Assembly: GCA_050247135.1 (NCBI GenBank)
Contig: JBFWUT010000008.1
Span: forward strand, 19,741 to 83,740
Direction: 5' to 3'
DNA length: 64,000 bases
Source of the DNA: Berkiella sp050247135
GTDB lineage: Bacteria > Pseudomonadota > Gammaproteobacteria > Berkiellales > Berkiellaceae
Under the pieces are notes generated by a model. The model was not told where the DNA came from. It saw nothing but the letters and a program-made list of their open reading frames with translations, and did not search any database. Of this stretch, positions 34,772 through 40,593 are shown in pieces. The translations under genes were made by a program, and so were the position numbers. How positions within the stretch are numbered: the stretch's first letter is position 1; the number at the start of each line of letters is the position of its first letter.

Positions 34772-34954
34772 CCCCATAAGCGCTTCGCGCTAATGGGGAT
34801 CATATGGCCTCGCTACCGCGCGACTAACAATCGGTACTCAAGAGGTTGTTGTTTTTAATTGCGGTAGCAATTAAATAAATTAGCCCCCTATTGGCGCGAA
34901 ACGCCTATGGGGGGTATGGGATAGATCTGTAATTAAACCGCGGAAGCGGTTTAA
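34772..34954. repeat. Cluster of four hairpin-forming palindromes
   Basis: Within 183 bases lie: CCCCAT/ATGGGG with an inner AGCGC/GCGCT (34772-34798); TTAATTGC/GCAATTAA with a GGTA loop (34855-34874); CCCCCTAT/ATGGGGGG with an inner GGCG/CGCC (34884-34914); and TTAAACCGC/GCGGTTTAA with a GGAA loop (34933-34954). Between the first and second is the word CCTCGCTACCGCG, also found at 2425-2437. No coding frame explains them. They look like an array of small dispersed repeats at the edge of the accessory island. Confidence 0.65.
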
Positions 34955-35068
34955 CATTGATATATGGGAACAAATTCATAATCCTAATTTTAAAGGTAAC
35001 GAATTCGTAACCTTTAGAGCTGAAGCAGGTGGGTTTGCCTCAATCGGAACGCTTGAAAATGCTTAATC
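34932..35068 (+). pseudogene. KilA-N-domain-like gene remnant
   Basis: An open frame without a start codon, ending in TAA, reads DIWEQIHNPNFKG then NEFVTFRAEAG. This is close to the centre of KilA-N domains (pattern IWEQxxNPNFNxxEFxxFxxxAG), a DNA-binding domain of phage and mobile-element proteins. The usual following part (NSFxLSPKxWI) is missing, replaced by GFASIGTLENA and a stop. About 45 codons survive. The first part runs through the fourth hairpin. The open stretch after the stop to 35220 has no recognisable content apart from the short yaiI-like trace. Confidence 0.4.
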
Positions 35069-35116
35069 AGATTGCTATCACGCAGTTAAAATCACTAACG
35101 GCAAATATTATTTAGT

Positions 35117-35150
35117 AGCCTTCTTTGCCAAAAACCGTTCCAGTGCGTTA
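35117..35150 (-). pseudogene. Short trace resembling the yaiI 3' end (third copy)
   Basis: On the minus strand it reads ANALERFLAKKATK then stop, in the same frame and position relative to the stop as yaiI (ANALDRFLAKYAKS) and the copy at 36113 (ANALDRFVAKR). About 28 of 32 core bases match yaiI. Sequence upstream of it is no longer yaiI-like. Short, so it needs an alignment to confirm. Confidence 0.45.
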
Positions 35151-35324
35151 GCATTCCTCTTAAACGCTAATGCACGAGAATTTTTATGGCATACCGTTAT
35201 TCCCACTTCGTTTATCACCTGTTTAAAACCGTTAATCCAAAATGGGCTAGGATTTTCTTGTCATAAAAAATGATTCGAATATAATGCGCTCCCTAAACCA
35301 AACAATTCGGCAGTGGAGCACGTA

Positions 35325-36116
35325 ATGAAACGTGGAATAAAACAGAGCAACCAAGCGAAAAGTATTGTTGATACGTTTTTTAATTTTGGTAGAAATGCAG
35401 CCTATTTTATTAGCAACCCTTTTAGATACCTTGCGCCTTCTGAATCAAGAGAGCTAGCCGATCCTCGTTTGGTAAACAATGAAGAAGGCAATATGGAATC
35501 AATCTGGGTTCGTATTATTGGTCAATTTACAAGCCTACAAGATTTTCGCAATCTGCAATTTTCTTGCAAGCAATTCTACAATCTTGTTAGTCATTCGAGT
35601 TCCTCTACTATTATTTTTAGCAATCTTGCCAGAAATAGAGGAATGCCTAGTGACTTTGGAAATCGAGCACATGACATCAAAACTCGGCTCATTCAATTTA
35701 ATGACAAATATCCTACAGAACTTGTCGAAGCGTTCGGTGGTTTGGATGAAATCCTTAAATTACCTATTTTCGAAATGGGTTCTACTAATCAATTTCAATA
35801 TATTTGTGATGGCAAATACCTGATTCATCCCAATGAATTAAAAGGACATAAAGTAGTGAGAGGATTCAATAAGGGCGAACCCTTTATGTGCTTCTGTGTC
35901 AGAGATGACGATGGGAATATTGAAGCACGAACTTACTTTAAAAAAGAGAATCAAAATTGGTTCGGGCGGTCCATTATTAGCTACGTATTTGTGCCGACAC
36001 TCGGAACTACCCCGTTCACTGTAAATTTCAATGAATTGAGAACCCTACTTGAAGGTGGTGTTGTTGATGGATTTCGGTTGACCGATCAAAGACCTGCAAT
36101 CGCTAATAATCCTTAG
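35325..36116 (+). CDS. F-box-like protein, candidate host-directed effector
   Basis: A 263-residue protein. Residues about 58-95 (ESIWVRIIGQFTSLQDFRNL then QFSCKQFYNLVSH) have the length, hydrophobic spacing and helical pattern of an F-box, the domain by which eukaryotic and effector proteins bind Skp1 in ubiquitin ligases. No substrate-binding repeats are seen; the C-terminal 150 residues are unrecognised and may be the recognition part. The start at 35325 is set by GGAG 7 bases upstream. Its stop TAG lies within the end of a yaiI 3' copy, so it was inserted as a unit. The F-box call rests on pattern only. Confidence 0.7.
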   Translation: MKRGIKQSNQAKSIVDTFFNFGRNAAYFISNPFRYLAPSESRELADPRLVNNEEGNMESIWVRIIGQFTSLQDFRNLQFSCKQFYNLVSHSSSSTIIFSNLARNRGMPSDFGNRAHDIKTRLIQFNDKYPTELVEAFGGLDEILKLPIFEMGSTNQFQYICDGKYLIHPNELKGHKVVRGFNKGEPFMCFCVRDDDGNIEARTYFKKENQNWFGRSIISYVFVPTLGTTPFTVNFNELRTLLEGGVVDGFRLTDQRPAIANNP

Positions 36117-36242
36117 CGCTTGGCCACAAACCGGTCCAGCGCATTGGCAAATGCCTGATTGTCTTGGTTATTCAATGGTTTTGGGCCACCGGTGATTTGC
36201 CCACTGTCTCGCATAGTGGCCATAAAGTTGCGCAGGTCAGGC
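36113..36242 (-). pseudogene. Diverged copy of the yaiI 3' end
   Basis: About 130 bases match the last third of yaiI (36898-37030) at roughly 80 percent. The frame is intact: LRNFMATMRDSGQITGGPKP, LNNQDNQAFANALDRF then VAKR and stop. Most differences from yaiI are silent, so this piece diverged as a working gene, probably in another lineage, before arriving here. One edge meets the F-box gene stop, the other meets the antitoxin stop. Confidence 0.85.
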
Positions 36243-36551
36243 GTTTTTAGTTTTCTTTTTTATTGCAAGATGAACTTTGGCTAATGTTTTAGCCGAAACT
36301 TTTTGTTTACTTTCCAGTTTACTGATATAGGCTTGGGAAACCTGCATCAATTCGGCAAGTTCAAGCTGAGATAGATTTGCCTTGATTCTAGCTAAGGCTA
36401 CAGGGGAATCAACGTAATCCTCAAGAACGAAAGGTTCATAGTCTGCTTCCAGAATGTTATCAATTTCTCTTTTTAAAGCTTTATAAGCGGTAATAGGGAG
36501 CAAAACATATTCATCTTTGCCATCTATAGATTTAATAATTTGAAGTGTCAT
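36237..36551 (-). CDS. HTH (XRE-family) antitoxin
   Basis: A 104-residue protein. The C-terminal half is a Cro/CI-type helix-turn-helix (ARIKANLSQLELAELMQVSQ then AYISKLESKQ). It lies directly downstream of a RelE-like toxin reading frame, overlapping its stop by 4 bases. Such antitoxins repress their own operon; four GTTAT repeats before the toxin frame are a candidate operator. The final codons run into the diverged yaiI copy, so its last few residues may have been shaped by that junction. Confidence 0.85.
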   Translation of the reverse strand: MTLQIIKSIDGKDEYVLLPITAYKALKREIDNILEADYEPFVLEDYVDSPVALARIKANLSQLELAELMQVSQAYISKLESKQKVSAKTLAKVHLAIKKKTKNA

Positions 36552-36757
36552 TTATAAACGTCTCCACGTGCACCAATTTTTTTGATTGCAATTACTTTCA
36601 CTTCATCTTGTTTATCAAAAATAATTCTCCAATCTCCAACCCTAAGCCTATAAAAGGGTTGTCCTGACATTTTTTTGATATCTAATGTCGGATCATCGGG
36701 ATCGTTTCCTAATCGAATAATCTTTTCTGCAATTTTCACTCTGGGCTTTTCTGGCAA
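36548..36757 (-). CDS. RelE/ParE-family toxin, probably truncated by an in-frame stop
   Basis: A 69-residue frame starting at TTG. QPFYRLRVGDWRIIFDKQD and IGARGDVYK are typical of RelE-type mRNA interferases, but the family has about 20 further N-terminal residues. In the same frame upstream, ATG at 36817 begins MSILDVPSCYT, then TAA at 36782-36784, then AAKKKLLNLPEKPRVK, which is where family members read on. One base change would restore an 89-codon gene. So the toxin is either a nonsense mutant or made from the TTG start without its first helix. Confidence 0.75.
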   Translation of the reverse strand: MPEKPRVKIAEKIIRLGNDPDDPTLDIKKMSGQPFYRLRVGDWRIIFDKQDEVKVIAIKKIGARGDVYK

Positions 36758-36823
36758 ATTTAGTAATTTCTTTTTAGCTGCTTACGTATAACAACTTGGT
36801 ACATCCAATATACTCATAGAAAA

Positions 36824-36860
36824 GTTATAATTTGTTATAGTATAGGTTATATAAGGTTAT
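36824..36860. promoter_or_regulatory. Four GTTAT repeats upstream of the toxin-antitoxin pair
   Basis: GTTAT occurs at 36824, 36834, 36846 and 36856 (plus-strand coordinates), about one helical turn apart, in an AT-rich stretch before the toxin frame. This is a plausible binding site for the HTH antitoxin, overlapping the likely promoter. Confidence 0.4.
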
Positions 36861-36897
36861 GTGTAAAGATGAACTACACGTTAAGCTACACAGCGGT

Positions 36898-37350
36898 TTA
36901 ACTTTTAGCGTATTTTGCCAAAAACCGATCCAGCGCATTGGCAAATGCCTGATTATCCTGATTATTCAATGGGCGTGGCCCGCCAGTGACTTGCCCGGCA
37001 TCGCGCATGGTGGCCATAAAGTTACGCAATGACAGCGTTTGTTGAATATTTTCGGGGGTATAAAATTCGCCACGGGGGTTTAGTGCAAACGCTTCTTTAG
37101 CAATGACATCACTGGCGAGCGGTATATCAGCCGTGATCACCAAATCACCCGCTTGGGTTTGCTCCACGATGACTTTATCGGCCACATCAAAACCACCGCC
37201 GACTAACACAAATTTAATGTGAGGAGAGGGTGGGGTATGGAGTGGTTTATTGGCAAATAAGGTTACCGTAACAGGCACACGTTTGGCTACCCGATATAGG
37301 ATTTCCTTAATTTGTTTGGGGCAAGCATCCGCATCAACCAATATGTGCAT
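36898..37350 (-). CDS. yaiI: UPF0178 (DUF188) protein YaiI
   Basis: A 150-residue protein of the YaiI/YqxD family, with a PIN-like N-terminus (HILVDADACPKQIKEIL), GGGFDVADKVIV and LVITADIPLA; acidic residues fit a nuclease fold, but no function is proven. The start at 37350 follows CAGGT by 8 bases; the upstream ATG at 37365 lacks a site. It overlaps the glycosylase fusion gene by 17 bases. Its 3' end is present again at 36113-36242 and in trace at 35117-35150. Confidence 0.92.
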   Translation of the reverse strand: MHILVDADACPKQIKEILYRVAKRVPVTVTLFANKPLHTPPSPHIKFVLVGGGFDVADKVIVEQTQAGDLVITADIPLASDVIAKEAFALNPRGEFYTPENIQQTLSLRNFMATMRDAGQVTGGPRPLNNQDNQAFANALDRFLAKYAKS

Positions 37351-38176
37351 GTGTTTTACCTGCATTCATGATGAGCGCCTCTTTTTCTTTTTTGGTAAAT
37401 TGCTTAATTTCATATTCACGCTTCAAGGCTGCTGATTTATCTTTTAAACGTTGCTGATAAACCAGTTTTAACGGCCCTTTACCGCGCAGATATTTAGCGC
37501 CTTTTATGCCGCTTTGGTGTTCTTGTAAACGCTTTTTAATATCGATTGCTACACCGGTGTAAAGGGTGCCAGAAACCGTTTGAATCATATAAACAAACCA
37601 AGGTTGTGCTTTAGCAACACGCTTGTAGCAATTCAAAGTATGATCATTGACCACGCCAATCGCTTGTAAGTAAGCATAAATAATGGTGCTGCCCACAAAA
37701 CGAAAACCGCGTTTTTTAAGATCTTTGGAGATCTTATCGCTTAAGGCCGTTTTGCTGGGATACTCTTTTAAGGAAGTAAAATCGTTGATAACGGGTTTGC
37801 CTTCGACAAAGCCCCACAGATATTTGTCAAAACTGCCAAACTCTTGTTGCACTTTAAGAAAGGCTTTGGCATTGCTAATGGTTGATTCAATTTTAAGGCG
37901 ATTTCTGATAATGCCGGGATCGCTTAATAATTTGGCCACTTTAGCTTGCGTAAACTTCGCGACTTTAACGGGATCAAACTGGGCAAAGAGTCTTCGGTAA
38001 TTATCACGCTTCTTTAAGACGATTTCCCAACTTAAACCCGCTTGAGCACCTTCCAAAATCAGCATTTCAAAGAGATGGTGATCATCATGAACGGGTTTTC
38101 CCCATTCTTTATCATGATAGGCGACATATTCTGGGTTATTAGGGTTTACCCATGGGCAGCGCTGTTTACTTGGCAT
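37334..38176 (-). CDS. tag: DNA-3-methyladenine glycosylase I fused to a GIY-YIG nuclease domain
   Basis: A 280-residue two-domain protein. Residues 1-190 are Tag: zinc ligands C7, H21, H179 and C183 and catalytic E42 in LEGAQAGLSWEIVLKKR. Residues 193-270 are a GIY-YIG domain of the YhbQ/UPF0213 type: FVYMI, LYTGVAIDIKKRLQEH and a late Glu in LKREYEIKQF. Tag removes 3-methyladenine from DNA; an attached nuclease could cut the abasic site or act separately. Tag alone is about 190 residues, so the fusion is real and uninterrupted. It ends in the start of yaiI and begins 2 bases after rlmH. Confidence 0.9.
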   Translation of the reverse strand: MPSKQRCPWVNPNNPEYVAYHDKEWGKPVHDDHHLFEMLILEGAQAGLSWEIVLKKRDNYRRLFAQFDPVKVAKFTQAKVAKLLSDPGIIRNRLKIESTISNAKAFLKVQQEFGSFDKYLWGFVEGKPVINDFTSLKEYPSKTALSDKISKDLKKRGFRFVGSTIIYAYLQAIGVVNDHTLNCYKRVAKAQPWFVYMIQTVSGTLYTGVAIDIKKRLQEHQSGIKGAKYLRGKGPLKLVYQQRLKDKSAALKREYEIKQFTKKEKEALIMNAGKTHAHIG

Positions 38177-38178
38177 GA

Positions 38179-38649
38179 CTATTCTCGATGGTAAGGGTGG
38201 TTCGCCAGTAATGAAGTGGCTCGATACAATTGTTCGAGCAATATAACACGGGCCAAGGTATGGGGAAAAGTGAGTTCAGAGAGCGACCATTTTACATTAG
38301 CGCGTTCAAGACAAGCCTTGGCTAAACCATCAGGACCGCCCAATAGAAACACCAGCTTAGAACCTTCTTGTTGCCATTGTGAAATATGCTCTGCCAATTT
38401 GGGCGTGGAGAAGGATTTACCTCTCACATCCAAGGCGATTACTTTGTCGGTGGGATTAATCTTTTGCAGGAGCTTGGCGCCTTCCTCATCATTATATTGA
38501 GTGGCATTAGCATTCTTGGTGCGATTAGCACTGGGGAGCTCTAGCAGATTGCACTTCATAAAGCGTTGCAGGCGTGTGAAGTATTCTTCACACGCCGATA
38601 AAGCCCAAACGGGCATTTTTTGGCCGATAGCAAGAATTTGGCACTGCAC
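38179..38649 (-). CDS. rlmH: 23S rRNA (pseudouridine1915-N3)-methyltransferase RlmH
   Basis: A 156-residue SPOUT methyltransferase acting on helix 69 of the 50S subunit. The SAM-binding knot shows as LVFLLGGPDGL, and the C-terminus ends with the invariant NHPYHRE. The start is GTG at 38649 (VQCQILAIGQKMP), sharing one base with the rsfS stop (TAGTG); the longer frame to 38688 runs inside rsfS. The rsfS-rlmH pairing is standard; in E. coli mrdA follows, here an island does. Confidence 0.95.
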   Translation of the reverse strand: MQCQILAIGQKMPVWALSACEEYFTRLQRFMKCNLLELPSANRTKNANATQYNDEEGAKLLQKINPTDKVIALDVRGKSFSTPKLAEHISQWQQEGSKLVFLLGGPDGLAKACLERANVKWSLSELTFPHTLARVILLEQLYRATSLLANHPYHRE

Positions 38650-38996
38650 TAAGCGGTAGCCGCCATAGTCGTATGATGCGGCGCCCATAATTTTTCTAAG
38701 TGGTAAAAATCACGAGTGCGTTGCTGCATAATATGCACAACAACATCACCTAAGTCTACAAGAACCCATTCATTTTCTCTGTCGCCTTCAACGCTGAGTA
38801 AATCATGGTGGCGATCTTTCATTTTATGAATAAGGTTTTCTGCAATAGCTTTGACATGGCGACTCGAATTACCAGTGGCAATGACCATATAATCGGTGAG
38901 TGGAGTTGCTTTGTGTACATCAAGAGGGGTAACGTTTGTTGCTTTGAGGTCGTTGAGATCATTGAGAACTACTTTCAATAAATCGTTTTTCTGCAT
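38649..38996 (-). CDS. rsfS: Ribosomal silencing factor RsfS
   Basis: A 115-residue protein that binds L14 and blocks 30S-50S joining in starvation. LTDYMVIATGNSSRHVKAIA and EWVLVDLGDVVVHIM are family signatures. The start at 38996 has AAGG 8 bases upstream. In E. coli nadD (and cobC) lie between holA and rsfS; here only 89 bases separate holA and rsfS and nadD is absent. Confidence 0.95.
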   Translation of the reverse strand: MQKNDLLKVVLNDLNDLKATNVTPLDVHKATPLTDYMVIATGNSSRHVKAIAENLIHKMKDRHHDLLSVEGDRENEWVLVDLGDVVVHIMQQRTRDFYHLEKLWAPHHTTMAATA

Positions 38997-39085
38997 ATCG
39001 TACCTTTTACCTATTTCAATATAGTTTTCACTAGCCATTGAAATCGATTGCATATCCTCCCTTTAATTCCGTGCTCCTACTTTTA

Positions 39086-40099
39086 CTATATACAAAAAGC
39101 GCCGTTGTGTGTATAGGATTTCGATAAATTTACAGTTATTTTTAAAATTCGTTGCCAAAAACTAGCATTATCTCCAGACTTAAACTCTTTATCGGCAGCG
39201 CATAAAAAACTTAAGAGCATAGACCAATGCAGAGGGTCTTGTGCCTTCAACATTTTCAAGTATAGCACTTGGCTGGGGGCTCTGATCCCCGCTTGGGTGA
39301 GGGCCTGGCGTTTGGCGCTTTCGTGTTCTTGGAGGCTTGCTTGGATGAGAGCGCGCAGCATTTGTCCAACCGCCCAGACGATAAGCGGTTGAGCTGAGCC
39401 CTCATTTTCTTTTAGACAACTCACTATTTTTACGATCCGCTCCGGTTGGTGTTGCAATGCAGCTTCACAGAGATCAAACACGGTGAATTGGCTTTGTTGG
39501 GCCAGTGAAGAAGGACTGGCTGCTAAGGCATTATCAAGTGTTGCCCAATATAACTGCATGATGGCTTGATATGCGGCCAAACAGTTCCCTTCAGTTTGGT
39601 AAATTAACAGGCGCAAACTTTCATCACCGAGAACAAGCCCTTGTTGTTTGGCTCGATGGGAAACCCATGTGGCAAATGCAGGGCCTGTGAGTGGCCAATG
39701 TGTGATAATAGCCCCTTTTTGTTCTAGCAGCTTAAACCAGGGCGCTTGTTGAGTCTGTTTTGAGAGTTGCTCAATCATCAACAATAAGGTGGTATCGGGG
39801 TGGTCATTTTGTAAGAGCGCTAGTAATTCCTGAGAATCATTGGCTGTGAATTTGGAAAATTTAAGCTCAATCAGTTGATGATGGGAGAATAAGGAGACAT
39901 GTTGCATTTCACCTTTTAGCCTGTCCCAAAAGGGTGTGGTATCGCTAAAGCGCTTATGCTCAGCCCCTTTTTCTAACGCTACATGGCGTATTTGATTGGC
40001 GCTTTCTTCCAGTAAGAAGGATTCAGAGCCTGACAGTAAATACACAGGCAGAAACCGCCTTTTAAGGTTTTCTGCTAATTGCTGAGGGGGAACTCGCAT
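39086..40099 (-). CDS. holA: DNA polymerase III subunit delta
   Basis: A 337-residue clamp-loader subunit that opens the sliding clamp. Recognised by the N-terminal LLSGSESFLLEESANQI, the P-loop-less AAA+ fold and GNCLAAYQAIMQL in the middle region. It follows lptE by 2 bases, in the conserved leuS-lptE-holA order. Confidence 0.93.
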   Translation of the reverse strand: MRVPPQQLAENLKRRFLPVYLLSGSESFLLEESANQIRHVALEKGAEHKRFSDTTPFWDRLKGEMQHVSLFSHHQLIELKFSKFTANDSQELLALLQNDHPDTTLLLMIEQLSKQTQQAPWFKLLEQKGAIITHWPLTGPAFATWVSHRAKQQGLVLGDESLRLLIYQTEGNCLAAYQAIMQLYWATLDNALAASPSSLAQQSQFTVFDLCEAALQHQPERIVKIVSCLKENEGSAQPLIVWAVGQMLRALIQASLQEHESAKRQALTQAGIRAPSQVLYLKMLKAQDPLHWSMLLSFLCAADKEFKSGDNASFWQRILKITVNLSKSYTHNGAFCI

Positions 40100-40101
40100 G
40101 A

Positions 40102-40590
40102 TTAAAACCTGCGGCTTTCAAGATATTGAAGCAGCTGATCAATGATATCGGCTTGCATTTCTTGCTCAATCATACTTTTCTCTGCGTTGTCACCCAAATA
40201 TTGGTTGCTATTGAGCTGTCTATCGCGAACCGAATACAAGTCAATTTCGGTGGGTGTTGGGTTGGCAAAAGAAAACCTGACTGACATTCTTAAACGTTCC
40301 CGCCTTAGCTCACTGTCTGGTCCATAAACCAAAGGTTGTTGGGTGGTTTGCATAGAAACGATTGTTAAGCGTGGTATGTCCGCATCAGCACAGGGATCCA
40401 CAATGACCTGAGTAGAAGCTATCGTGAGAGCTCGTTGCAGCGCTTGGTGAAAAGTGTGCGAACCTGAGCGCTGTAACACCATCACAGGGAATTTATTTCC
40501 CAGCTCAACTTGGCTGGTTCGTAAATGAAAGCCGCAACCACTTAAGAAGAGGCTTAATCCCAACGTTAACATGGCCAGTGATTTTGTCAT
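40102..40590 (-). CDS. lptE: LPS-assembly lipoprotein LptE
   Basis: A 162-residue lipoprotein that plugs and supports LptD at the outer membrane during LPS export. The signal peptide ends in the lipobox LSGC (MTKSLAMLTLGLSLFLSGC) and continues GFHLR, the usual LptE start. It follows leuS by 3 bases. Its presence shows a complete LPS-transporting outer membrane. Confidence 0.93.
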   Translation of the reverse strand: MTKSLAMLTLGLSLFLSGCGFHLRTSQVELGNKFPVMVLQRSGSHTFHQALQRALTIASTQVIVDPCADADIPRLTIVSMQTTQQPLVYGPDSELRRERLRMSVRFSFANPTPTEIDLYSVRDRQLNSNQYLGDNAEKSMIEQEMQADIIDQLLQYLESRRF

Positions 40591-40593
40591 GAG

